From the NCBI GenBank assembly GCA_023101725.1, contig JALJCO010012923.1:62001-126000 (forward strand): DNA of 64,000 nucleotides. The letters are read 5' to 3'. The notes under the pieces were generated by a model. It made no database searches. It saw nothing but the letters and a program-made list of their open reading frames with translations, and was not told the origin of the DNA. Below are positions 49,478 to 61,390 of this stretch, piece by piece. Source of the DNA: Atherinomorus stipes. Lineage: Eukaryota > Chordata > Actinopteri > Atheriniformes > Atherinidae. Each line of letters begins with the position of its first letter. Position 1 is the first letter of the stretch. The translations under genes were made by a program, and so were the position numbers.

Positions 49478-52400
49478 TCATAAACGTGATGTGTTTTGTC
49501 TTATTAACCATCCAAAACTCATGCAAAACGCAGCTTTCACCTGCTTCCCTTGAGCATACCCACATGCACCACTGATGCCATTTATCAGACAGAGCAGAGT
49601 TTCAGGTGGTGGTTAATTTATCATCTCTGTCATATTGGCGATTTGAGTTTGAGGTTTTTGGTTATACTATATGGACGGGAAGGATCTGTGTGCCAGGATT
49701 GCCTTAAAAAAAAAACCAAAGCATGACCTTTAACTCAGTACCCCACTGGCCTTCAGTCAAATCCTAGTGTGCCATGGAATTCATCTCACATCCTCTCTCG
49801 CATGTCATGCTGGCTCCTTTTCTTTCCCTCAGCTTTGATGTCAGTGTCTTTGTAAGGAAACGTCTCTTTCTCCCTCTGCATCTATCAGGAGAATATGTGA
49901 AACGCGTAAGAGAACCAAAACACTTCACGTTCTCTGTTTGTCATTACAGGAACTGTCACTCATCCACTGTTGTATGAAACAGGGTTGTTATTTCTTCTCT
50001 CACCTTGGATCAAGTAGTGTTACCACAGCTGGCTAGCTCTGAATCATTTACCATTACTGTTTTGCTTTGAAGGAGGATTTATTGGATTTTCGTTACATTC
50101 ATGTGCTGAGATGGGTCTCATCTCGAATCTGCCATCATCTGGAAAAATAAAGGTTGATGTGACCCTTTTAGGCCGGAGTTTGGAGGGATATGACAGTGAG
50201 CTTTGGCTCAGGACTGAAGCATGAAAACTGGTAGAGATTTGTTGTTTTAGTTTAGATGAATTGGCTTCGCTGCGGTTGAATATTTGCGAGCCACTTGTTT
50301 CTAAACTGAATCCTCTCCATAACCAAATATCTTCGCCTCAGTTTGTGGCGGTTATGTTCTCAGTGCCAGTATTTCCATCTCATCTCATCTTGCTGACTGG
50401 TTAGCCTCTCCAATCCAAAATAAACAGACTGTATGGCAACGTTGTTTTGCACTTTTAATGCTCCCCTTTTTTAAATGAAGTAAACAGTAGCCTTTCATTT
50501 CACTGTGTCCTGACTCCTCCCTGCGCTCTGGCTTTGGAACACCTGCAGCTTCCAGACTTTTTACCTTGTGTTGTGGTAACTGGCCGCAGGCCAAAAGAAA
50601 CTTCAGGCACAGTCGCTTCCAGTTATTTGGCAGAGCTGGGCAGTATGTGGCGATTCGGAGTGATGTGTTAATGATTTAAAAACTGTCCCCTTGTGCTCTG
50701 GTTCATGGTTTTGTGACCACCAAGATGATCCACAGCTGTGAAACGATCATAGATATTGTGATCCACTATAAATATTAGCTGTGCTGTTTGGTGTCTGTTT
50801 CCTTTTTTATCATTTTCAAACACGTCCAAGGCCAAGTCACAAGCTGTAGTCAACTACTGCTGTTATTTTTAGAGCTGCTGTAAGCTCAATGCAGTCCAGA
50901 GGAGGGATAAGTAATATTTTTATTGTAGAGCCTTTAATGAAACATAATATCCTCTCGCTGTGAAGCCCACAACAAGTCATTTTCTACTCAGTTTAGACCG
51001 AACAATGCAGTGAGGGAGGCATTCAAGAATTCTGCAAAATAGATTCTGTAAACACACAGCATGGACAACAGGATTTGAGACTAATAAAATGTGTACAAGA
51101 TTTTTAACAATAAAAAACAGTGATTATTACATAAATAAGAATGGTGTTGGTCATGTAGCAGTTTTAAAAAGTTAAAGAAGCAAGAACTGATAAAACGGTT
51201 ACAGTTTTTTCACTTGGCTGAAGCTGAAATAGTCAATCTTCTCACCTCCATTCCAGATGCTGTTGGAGAAGCCAGTTGAAAGAGCTCAAGCACCACTAGA
51301 GACTCTTCTTGTAGCCCACCCATGGCTCTCAAGGGAACCACTCAGAGCAGCCTTAGCAGGAGAGGACTGGACAACCTTTGTTACATTCTTCAAAGTAGAA
51401 GAAAAGAACCATAGATAGAGAGGAGAAAAAAGAGAAAGGCCTCAATGCCGTGTGTGAATGTGAGCCAAAAGCCTACTTAATCGGTTCAAGCATGTTGTGC
51501 AGTTGGGACGGCTACATCTGAGCTGTGGGTTACAAGAGGATTCACAGTGTCTGAGCAAGAAGATGAAGAGTCTTAGAGATGCACTTTTTTTCTCACAGAA
51601 CAGAAGCTTGAATAATAGGATACAAAAAATACTGATATGAGACATGTTTTGCAGTAATTTTTTCCCTTTTCCGTCTTTCTCCTTATCAGAAATAGTATCT
51701 AAGAGCTACAAGTTGCCACTGGGTTTGCATCCATAACTTCAGGGATTCTTGTTTTTATGCCTTCAGTTATTTTTTTTAATTTTTAAGTCAGTAGCGTTTA
51801 CGTCAACGTTTACATGAAGCCAAATATACCAATTGCAATCAGGTAGAAAGCTCTATCAGAATGAAAATGATCTTTGTATACACCTCATTCCAAATGAAGA
51901 GTGCCAAACCAAAAGGATTTTCATTTAGTTTCACAGGGGTTAAATATTCCTTTTCCCAAACCAATTGTGCTATTACCGTATGTAAACTTTGAATTTGAAA
52001 AAATTGTGAGGTTGCATTCTCAAGGCGCATGCTCGGACTTGACGTAAACACGCAAAACAATGGCAGCAAACAAACATATTCCCTGGACAGGGTTAGAATT
52101 TTTTTTTTTTTTAAATCTCAAACTCTGTCTCTACGCCTTTTCCTCTTTGTTGTTTGCAGTAGAAGCGCATGAGTATTAAACTGCTGATTGATTAAAAGTA
52201 CTGCAAAAACCACAACGGTGATGGTCAGTCTGTAGACCTCCGTCTTTGATAAATCACATGATATAAACATCTTTCTGTGCATGTCAGACAGGACCATTCT
52301 GCTTAAATATTGGAGCATACACACACCAGATCAGGATAGATTAATTCCCAAGTAAACAGCTGCCCTAAAATCTTAAATCGTAATGTTTTCGTACCGAAAG

Positions 52401-52660
52401 GGAAAAAGTCTCCATGTGAATGTGGTGACAGTCTTAGTTTATTCAAACCAACGCTTAAGAACAAGCAGTGGATTTGAGGTTATCTTTGCTTACATAACCT
52501 TAGATCCTCTGCACTGGGTTGTATTGGATTGCATGGGGAATCCCATCCAGCCTCCATTGAATGGGACACCCAATGCACCAGGGGTTGAATTGTTTTGCAG
52601 GCACGGCAGAACACACCACATTAGGCATTACGCTGTTGTCAAAGCTTTCTATTTGAGAAC
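49478..52660 (+). other. fhod3 intron 3, no gene recognised
   Basis: No mobile element with clear ends and no exon recognised. The candidate splice acceptor near 51,258 (cctccattccag) is not followed by formin-like coding sequence. Confidence 0.45.
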
Positions 52661-52662
52661 AC

Positions 52663-52692
52663 ATGTTTTGAAAGCACATGTATATATGTATA

Positions 52693-52743
<51 letters not shown>

Positions 52744-52764
52744 TAGTGCGGTGCTTTCAAAACA
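52663..52764. repeat. AT microsatellite enclosed by an inverted repeat
   Basis: TGTTTTGAAAGCAC near 52,664-52,678 is inverted as GTGCTTTCAAAACA near 52,750-52,763, with about 60 bases of AT dinucleotide between. The right side also holds a short stem GTAGTGC/GCACTAC at about 52,744-52,773. The structure could fold as one long hairpin. Confidence 0.7.
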
Positions 52765-52780
52765 CTGCACTACACCTGCA

Positions 52781-52781
<1 letters not shown>

Positions 52782-52875
<94 letters not shown>

Positions 52876-52895
52876 TGTATATATATATATATGTA
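52782..52895. repeat. (TA)n microsatellite
   Basis: More than 100 bases of AT dinucleotide, ending at the 3' terminus of the minus-strand Tc1-like element. Confidence 0.96.
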
Positions 52896-54183
52896 TATAG
52901 TCTCACAGGCCACTTTGCTAGTACTGGGTTGGACCCCTTTTGCCTTCAGAACTGCCTCCATCCTTCGTGGCATAGATTCAACAAGATACTGAACACATTT
53001 CTCAGAGTTTGCTCCATATTGACATAAAAGCATCGTATTAGTAGTCGTAGTGACCTTTATTTAAAACCAGGTAAGTCAGTTGAGAACTAGTTCTCATTTA
53101 CAATAACGACCTGGCTAAGAGGCAGCATCACGCAGTTGCTGCAGATTTGTCGGCTGTGCATCCTTGATGAGAACCTCCCATTCCACAACATCCCAAAGCT
53201 GCTCTGTTGGTTTGAGATCTGGTGACTGTGGAGGCCATTGGAGTACAATGGACTCATTGTCATGTTCAAAAAAACAGTCTGAGATGATTCCCGCTTTATG
53301 ACATGGTGTGTTATCCTGCTGGAAGTAGTCATCAGAGGATGCTGCACTGTGGTCATAAAGGGATGGACATGATCAGCAACAATACTCAGGTAGGCTGTGG
53401 TGGTTAAACCATGTCACGTTGGTACTAAGGGGCCCAAAGTGTGCCAAGAAAATCTCTCCCACACCATTGCCCCACCACCACCAACCTGAACCATTAATAC
53501 AAGGCAGGATGGATCCATGCCTTGTATTGGATCCATTCTGAGCCTGCCATCCGAATTTCGTAGCAGAAATCGAGACTCATCAGATGAGGCAACATTTCTC
53601 CATCTTCTATTGTCCAATGTTGATGAATCTGTGCTAATTGTAGTCTCAGTTTCCTGTTCTTAGCTGACAGGAGCAGCATCAGTGTGGTCTTCTGCTGCTG
53701 TGGACCATCTGCTTCCAGGTTGTGTTGTGCATTCAGAGATGCTCTTCTGCATACTTCGGTTGTAACAAGTGGTTATTTGAATTACTGTTGCCTTTCTATC
53801 AGCTCGAACCAGTCTGGCCATTCTCCTCTGACCTCTGGCATCAACAAAGCATTTGTGCCCACAGAACTGCTGCTCACTGGATATTTTCTCTTTTTCAGAC
53901 CATTCTCTGTAAACCCTAGAGATGGTTGTGCAGGAAAATCCCAGTAGATCAGCAGTTTCTGAAATACTCAGACCAGCCCGTCTGCATGGCACCAACAACC
54001 ATGCCACGTTCAAAGTCACTTAAATCACCTTTCTTCTGATGCTCGGTTTAAACTGCAGCAGATCGTCTTGACCATGTCTACGTGCCTAAATGCATTGAGT
54101 TGCTGCTATGTGCTTGGCTGATTAAAAATTTGCGTTAACGAGCAGTTGGACAGGTGTACCTAATAAAGTGGCCGGTGTGTGTA
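52896..54183 (-). mobile_element. Tc1-like transposon with broken transposase
   Basis: Minus strand. The 5' terminus is near 54,183 (CACCGGCCACTTTATTAGGT inverted) and the 3' terminus near 52,900 (CACAGGCCACTTT). Transposase blocks in order: VPCRRAGLSISETADLLGFS and TISRVYREWSEK (DNA-binding helices), DARGQRRMARLVRADRKAT, then DESRFLLRNSDGR (first catalytic Asp region) and MVWERFSWHTLGPL. The DDE core is interrupted by frameshifts near 53,680 and 53,400. It is about 1.28 kb, including an 89-bp insert. Ends are approximate because the left flank is an AT microsatellite. Confidence 0.92.
53035..53123. mobile_element. Short SINE-like insert inside the Tc1
   Basis: AGCATC at 53,029-53,034 is repeated at 53,124-53,129 and the Tc1 sequence is continuous when the 89 bases between are removed. 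The insert contains 'cctttatttaaaaccaggta' and 'gttgagaactagttctcatt', phrases of a common teleost repeat. Confidence 0.75.
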
Positions 54184-56189
54184 CTGTATGTCAACATATG
54201 CATATGAATTTAAAGCTAAATGCTTTTGTGCAGAAAAGTTAACGTTTTATCATTTGTGTTAAATGTTATTGAAATTTAAATATTTTTGCTTCAATTATCT
54301 GAAAGAGAACTGTCTGATCAAAAATTTATACTCTGACTGGACTCAACTCATGTTTTTAGATGAAGAGGGTTCTGAAATGAATAATTTTATAACCTAAAAA
54401 AATAATGATAGTCTGCTTGTGAGTGAAAAAAGACATTTTCCGCTTTTGTTTAAAGAGGAGAGAACATCTCAATAGATGCAAACCATAAGTAATGTCTTCT
54501 GAAAATGTGAGAAAAGCGAGCCATGTTTACATCATTGTTGTGGTTCATGCTGTGTAAAGTTAAGTCTTCTCTTTCAGTGAATATGTCACACATTGTTGTG
54601 AACCATTCAGATCTATTCGTATGTGCTGCATGGTGGTTTTCTCAGTGGTCACTTAAGGATCATTGAACACACAAAGGACTAAAATGTTTTGCTTACACTT
54701 CTTGTTTAGAAGATAAAAGGCTGAGGGTAAGCCTTTAATCTCTGTGTTTGGAAATGTGAAAAATGTTTGAATCTCTCCCAGAGTCTGGACCTCAGAATTT
54801 GATGACATCATTGATTGCTCTGTGTGCTTTTTCTCTGCTTGTTCTATTATGAATGCCTTTTGTATTAGCATGGTTTCAACACAAAGCTTGAAGCCACAGT
54901 GTAGGATTTCACATAGAATTGGCTGTTACCCAGGCGTACACATACTAAATACAAGGGATGGACCTTTTAAAATTAAACCTGTTGTACTGTACATTGCCTG
55001 CTTTGCGTCATTATATTCAGTTATATTCAATTTTTCATGTTCATACTTAATGTGGAAAAGATCAAGAAACTCAAGTGAAGCACAAATTACAATCTAGTTT
55101 TATTGATGAATATCTTGTCTCCTCCTGTACTTGTATTAAAACATGCTTAAAAATAGTAAAAAAAAACACTGATTTGCAGTTGTAAATAAAACAACCAATC
55201 ACTGTTCATTAATACTTGGCCTCAAAGGTTTGATGGTTTTCTGATTCTTATTGATTTAACTGTAAACCTTACACTAAAAGTACTTATTTCCTCTGAGGAC
55301 AGGAAACCTTTTTCTAACTAGCAGTGTAGCATTTGTGAGTTGTAGTTTTATAACTTTGAGAGATGGTTAATTGACACATTTTTAGGTTAGTGCACATAAC
55401 ATAACTTCCTGAGTTATTGGTTGCTACTTTTCCTAAGTCGAGCTTGCAATTTTTTGAACCTTTAGATATATAAAATACAGAATATGAGGAGCTGTAGGCT
55501 GTGAAAAATCTGAACAATTACATTATAACAAGACCTAACAGACATGTTAGTTAAAACAAGCTTAATAATTACATATTATTCTCATTTACAGGTGTATGTT
55601 TTTATTTTGGGTTGTTCTAGAATAACTTTACTAAACTATGATGCTAAAAAAATTGCACACTTTTGCAGCGCCTAATTTGACTCTGATCTCTTTGAGAATC
55701 CATCCTGCAAAGACCAAGTCTGCTCTGACTGGGCAGGTGATTGGAAAGAAAAATGCTGGCAAGCAGGCAGCCAATGCAAATATCTTTACATAGTGATGTA
55801 GATAAGCAATGGAGCTGAAGCCTGGACAGCTTCTGTGTGAAAGGTTGCTCTTCGGCACAGTAGATACCAACAGACTGCATGATAAATGACTTATGGGCAT
55901 TGCAAGAGCAGGATCAGAAAGCCTAATCTGTGCTCTGATTGTACAGTACAGGCCTCATCACATAAGGATGGTATTATAACCATTTGTGGAAGCACATGTA
56001 ATCGACTGCAGACACCACATTTATGTTATTGATTTACATATTTTTTACCTTCTGACACCTGATAATTAATCAAGAAATGCCATACACATTAGTCAATGTA
56101 ATTCCCCTGAAACCCAAAATACAAGTAACTGTTTTGTCAGTACAAGTTTATGAAAAGAGGAAGAATAATATACAGTAATACCTTAAAAA
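54184..56189 (+). other. fhod3 intron 3, no feature recognised
   Basis: AT-rich, without a recognisable mobile element or exon. Confidence 0.45.
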
Positions 56190-56577
56190 CTGAATTAAGT
56201 TGCTTTCCCACAGAAATTACCAGGTTCACATGGGTTTATCGAACATGGGCCAACCCGCTTATAATCAGCATTACGCAAAAAAAAAGCTGGGTCTTCTTCC
56301 CTGCTGGCAAGCTGCGTGGTCTCTGTCCCACCGCTGTGTGTCTGGTGAGGCCATCAGGCTGGGTTGCCTTTAATGATTTCATCCATACTACAGCATCAGC
56401 ACATAAATTTGAGGCTCAACCTGGGTCTGGCGTTCCCACTGCATGCCGGTCGGAGGTGAGCCATGCATCAATGGCCGAGTCGTTTGATGTGAGTTGATGA
56501 GCCTTTCCCACTGCCACTAAAAGCTGATTGTTTGTGGATTTAAACAGGTTTTTTTGGCCAGTGGGAAAGGGGTATAA
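56190..56577. mobile_element. Possible MITE with CTTTCCCAC termini
   Basis: The left part carries TTGCTTTCCCAC and the right end inverted reads ATACCCCTTTCCCACTGGCC; a third copy of CTTTCCCACTG lies inside near 56,505. No clear target duplication was found. The 115-codon plus frame over it is not a recognisable protein. Confidence 0.45.
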
Positions 56578-57080
56578 TCGTCCAATATTTTCTATGTACT
56601 TTGCATTTCTTTTGCTCATCATTCTCCTCACTGTAGCAGTTTTCTATTTCAGGAAGCCTTTCTGGACAAAATCATCCATAATTCATTTTCACGCTTGTCT
56701 TTAGCCCCCACCTGCATGTCTGCTGAACATAATAATGTATTGATGTACTGTAGCTTGAAGATTTTTCAGCTGTGACCTAGTCTGCTGTTTTACACTTTAT
56801 GGACACCTAAACTATCAAAACTAACAGTAAAGGAGATTCATACCTCTGTCTTATGTTGTCATCTGAAACCTTTTGTGTCTCAGCATTTCAGGGAAGTATA
56901 GCCCTAACCTGCCAGCCAGTCATCCATTTTTGCTGAGGCTTGTCCTGAGCAACACACTCTCATTTCACTTCACTGGAACAAACACATCCGTCATTTTTAA
57001 ATTTGGCATACAGAAGTAACTTTGACTAAGCAGTATACAGAATAGACTTGTGCTTTTTATATTAAAGTACAGTTCCAGAG

Positions 57081-57281
57081 CAAGGGTGACCAAGTCCAGT
57101 TCTGCAACTTTTAGATGCATCCCTTCTCCAATACACCTGAATCAAATAAATGGCTCATTACCAAGTCTCTGCAGTGTCGAATGACATGCACATGGCATTC
57201 GGTAATTCAGGTGTGAGGGAGAAGAGATGCAGCTAAAGTTGCAGGATTTTGGCTCTTGAGGACCGGACTCGGCCACCCCTG
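57081..57281. mobile_element. Short palindromic MITE
   Basis: The left end CAAGGGTGACCAAGTCCAGT and the inverted right end CAGGGGTGGCCGAGTCCGGT are alike, followed by TCTGCAAC/TTTTAGATGCAT and its inverted counterpart ATGCAGCTAAAGTTGCAG. The unit is 201 bp and nearly symmetric. Type hAT is likely from the CAGGGGTG terminus; no 8-bp duplication was evident. Confidence 0.7.
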
Positions 57282-57813
57282 CAGAGGCCTGGAGCATTTA
57301 CTAAAACAAAATGTATTTCATGTGTGTATGTGGCTTATCAGTCCTTATTGACTGAATATAACTGATGTGTGACCTTTTAGTAGTGTTGTTGGTGGTACAA
57401 CAGAGTGATGACTATAGACAAGGGAAGATGACTGCATCAGAGCCACAGTCACCTTCCTACTGTATGTTGAAGGTCTTATGTAACCATTTACATATTTTCT
57501 GCTTTACTCTGTGTTTATGTTTCCTTGTGCATTTGCAAAGTTACAAATATCAAAGTACAAAGAAAACAGTGTTCATTCACAACCTAAAACAGTCATTTCT
57601 TGTCCAGGCTCTACAGTACTTCCTTGACATTTAATTTCAGTATTGACATGCAAAACACATCCACACAATGCCTGTCTTCTGCTTAGCTTGCAACAAGTTC
57701 TCCAACTTAAATGGGCCTACTTGTCAAATTTTTAAATAGATTTGATAGTTTCTTGTAAATTACTGTGCCAGCAAGTGGGATGAGGGAAATATGCTTTATT
57801 TGGCAAAGCACAG

Positions 57814-58740
57814 TGAAGCACATTTATTTATGTAGCCCATTTCATACATAAAAGCAACCAAATATAGTGCACATGAAGAAAACAGACAGGAAATACAGCA
57901 GTTTACATATAATAAATATATTACCATTCTCATCATCTGAGTACATATTCAAATAAATAGATCCAACAAACCTAGGAACATAAGAAAGAACTAGGAGCAT
58001 AAAAACTAAATATGGAAATACAGTACCTTGTTTAGTTTTTAACTCTCAGGATGGAAAGCAAACTTGACCCAGATGATCTTAGAAGTCTCTGTGGCTCATA
58101 TGGCGTCAGCAGATATTGGCTCAGAGCCATTCAGTGCCTTAGCCACCAGCAACTAAATTTCAAATCCACTTTTTGGTGTACTGGCAGGTAATGTAAAGCT
58201 ATCAGAACCAGTGTGACATTTTTTTTTTTTTTTCTGTCTTTGTGAGGACGCAAGCAACAGCAGTCTGGGTTAGTTGCAGTTGTGCTTTTGACGTTTTTAG
58301 AGAAACAGGTAAAAACTCCATCACAACATTCAAGTCTTGTGAAAACAAATGTTTTTCTAAATCATTCTGAGCCATCAACCCACTTGTTCTAGATATAGTC
58401 TTTAGGTGGTAATGAATTGGTCTGGTTTAGCTTTTCCTTTAATATGACTGTTAAAATTTAGCTCAGAATCAAAAGTCATATAAAGTTTTCTGGCTTGATT
58501 AGTTGGCAAAAACTAGGCACTAATCTATGGATACAGATCTTTGTTTACAAACACAATAGTTTAAGATAAAATTTTATTCAGTTATAGAAAATTCTGGCAC
58601 ATCCAAGTGTTGATTGATCAAGGCAGACATTTAGATTTTGAATGGGGCTGGACTGCTGTGATGAGACAGTAATATAGAGCTGAGTCTGGTCAGCATATTT
58701 ATAAGATGTTTTGTTTGTTTCTATCATAACATTTCAATCA
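57814..58740 (+). repeat. Degraded long interspersed repeat
   Basis: The order of phrases 'atttatttatgtagcccatttcatac', 'gagccattcagtgccttag', 'tactggcaggtaatgtaaagct', 'tttgtgaggacgcaagcaac', 'aaactccatcacaacattcaa' and 'gccatcaaccc' is one I recognise from a dispersed fish repeat, non-coding here. Class not determined. Confidence 0.55.
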
Positions 58741-59340
58741 ATAAAGCTGACTTCATGATCAAATTCATTATTTAATAACCCCAATTCCTCTAATAGAGAA
58801 AGCAGTGGTGGTATAATGGCAACTAGCAGTATTTTACTAGTTGCCAAGGTGACACGTAAACACAACACATTACAAAGAAATTTGGCCTCATCCTAGCTAG
58901 CTGTAGGCTGTCCTACTACTTTGTTAGGGAAAGAAGATAGAGCTAAAGTATTTTCTTCTCCCGGTGCAACCGTTACCGCCGATCCGTTTTTCACCTTTTA
59001 CATGCAGTTGCTCTTATGACCTCTAGAATTTGTGTATTCTTTAAAAGCAAATAAAAGCCGATTAGATGATCATTTGCCACATGGGCTTATTTGAGGGAGA
59101 CAATATTCTACTTTAGCATGACCCATACAAAAGCTCTTTTCATTCAATGGCTGGACCTTATTGGTGCAAAAAACAAGTTCTCCTCAAGCCGCAGCTGTTC
59201 ATTTTTGGTAATTCATGCAGACCAAGTAGAAGCAGCATTGCAGTGTTCATGTGTGCTTCCACACAAGGCAGCACTGCATAATAAGCAGAGATGATAACAT
59301 TGGTGGTATGAATGTCATGCTGACACATCTTATGATTTAA

Positions 59341-60932
59341 AGGAGTGATGACATAAAGTTAAAAACTAGTTTTGTTGTTGGATTACTGATATGTAAAACT
59401 AAAGAAACGGATTTTTTAGCGGAGTATTGTTTTGAACGCAGACCTCACTTCTAGTAATAAGTTGGGTTGGTGATGATATGGAGCTTACCCGGAGTACCTG
59501 TTTCATTTGGGTGCGTTAACAAGTAACGCGGGGGGTCCCTTTCCTCACGCACTCCATTGAGTAAGGCGAAGTTATAGGTGATTTCGTCTGGTTAGAGAAT
59601 AATAGGAGCCAATCACTAATCGCGGGTGGGACTTTTGAAGGATGGGCGGCGTTTTTGGCCGGATGTGATGTAGTAGCGTGCGGACCCTGTCACGTTTGAG
59701 TGTGGCTGTCTGTACACTCTCTGCCTCGGCTGATGTCTGTGTAGTACTAGTAGTTCTACTCTGATCAGCGTGCGATCCCTCTTCTGCCTCTTGCCATCCT
59801 CTTATCGTGGCCAGAGTAATCTCTGTCTCCCCACCAAACGAAGACATTTAGGCATATCCGAATCGACTTGTCTGGAGTGTTAACCAAGTTTAGACCAAGT
59901 TCTGCAAGACGTTGGTCTACCCTCTTTCCGTAAGGAACTCCTTAAATATGCGCTGGCTGTTGCATATGTTGCCTTTTATCCGGAGGTTTTCTTTGCACAT
60001 TCGACAAAAGTCGTTCACAGACTGTACACCGCTCGTACTAGCTGTCGCCGCCGCCGCCATGTTGTTTGACTGAAGCTTTTTGAGCTTGATAACATGTTTT
60101 GATAACTCGATCCTCTTGCGTGGTGGCTCTGGTGTCGCTCTGAGTTGCGTCACGGGTTGCGTCATTCGGTTCAACGTGAGTGGCTGAAGTAGCGTGTCGG
60201 TCAAGATGACGGACAGATCTTCTATCCAATCACATGCAAGAGTTTTAGAAAAAAAAGACTAATTTGAAATGACATCGGGTTAACTCCCTCCCCAGATGGT
60301 ATTGCAAATACCAGGTGGCGGGAGTCAGGTTATACCCGGAGACCACGTTGACTTCATTTTGATTGGCTACACCTTATTTGGAGAATCTAGGTCAAGCTGC
60401 GGTCGGAGTTTGCTAAAGGCTAACTGCTAGCAACATGGCTCACTTCAGACAGTGTGAGCTACGTTTATCAGACAAGACAGCATTTAGAAAATAAATAAAC
60501 TTACAGGTAATGACAAGGTTGTGGCCCCCTCCCTCAGTATTGCTGCAGAAGTTTTCTTTTAAATCCATTTGTTTGAAAATCCAGACCTGACTGCACAGAA
60601 GTTACTACTAGCTCCATACACGAAGCTGAATCAGACAGGGAGGGGAGGGGGGAGCGGACGGTGCATAAACCGTTAGGAGAGAGAGAGGGGGGTGCTGTTT
60701 ACTTGATAGTGTGCTCTTATTGGAGCAATTAAATTACGTAGAATGATAGAACTACGTAGAATGATAGCCTGCTGTCTGATTCAACTGTTTCTGAGCAGAG
60801 AGACAAAGCTGACAGACCATAAACAGGAACTTTGATTCTCACTCTGGACATTCACATGGCCTCATCAGTGCACAATAGATCATATTATACACCCCAAACC
60901 CCAGAAAAGTGAAATTTGATGTCATGGCACCT
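59341..60932. mobile_element. TTAA-flanked element carrying a broken ORF
   Basis: TTAA at 59,337-59,340 and 60,933-60,936. The left end is AGGAGTGATGACATAAAGTT and the inverted right end is AGGTGCCATGACATCAAATT, 15 of 20 identical. The interior (59,500-60,250) is CpG-rich and holds the minus-strand reading-frame remnant at 59,572-60,204. At 1.6 kb it is too short for a full TTAA-type transposase plus this frame. Confidence 0.6.
59572..60204 (-). pseudogene. Cysteine-rich (ZAD-like) ORF remnant in a TTAA element
   Basis: Start MTDTLLQPLTLNRM; then basic stretch RKRIELSKHVIKLKK, an alanine run (AAAATAS), and NDFCRMCKENLRIKG, a C-x2-C motif. After a frame change near 59,935 the text reads GKRVDQRLAELGLNL then SIRICL, and after a second change a further Cys in the right place for a second C-x2-C pair. 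The spacing resembles zinc-finger-associated (ZAD-type) domains that have four Cys. A second open block (MSSFGGETEITLATIRGWQE) follows. I do not recognise the whole protein. It is a remnant, and its position between inverted termini suggests the element carried it. Confidence 0.45.
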
Positions 60933-61390
60933 TTAAAACAGAAGTGCATCAACCACATACCAACTTCCACCCAACAACTCTGTCTTATATACAGGACACA
61001 GATAGACAACAAAGGTACATGAGGCTTACCTTAAAACAAACTGTATGAACAGGGTCTGTACTGTAGGTGGATGGCCTTGAAGAGACAGAAGCTAAAATGG
61101 CACATTTTTGATCAAGTTAAGAGATGTGGCAGCACATTTTGGAAAAAAAAAGTGTTTGCAAACCTGCTAGACTGAAATAACAGTTTGAACCCAACTGAGC
61201 ATTATACAAGTTTTGGTGTTTATTTACGACTATATTCTGAAAATTTTGGCAATATGGAAAATAATTTTTTCACTTTTAAATAGATGAGATGGGACAAAGA
61301 CCTAGAAGAGTCGTATAGACATTCTGACCCTTACCACCTTATTACATGGGGTTACGAGGGCGGCTCCATTTGACTTCCAGTTATGTTGAC

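Noticed and set aside
51240..51420. Candidate fhod3 exon 4 after a pyrimidine-rich acceptor near 51,258
   Set aside because: The sequence after the AG does not encode the expected EKLYN-type formin residues and soon meets stops.
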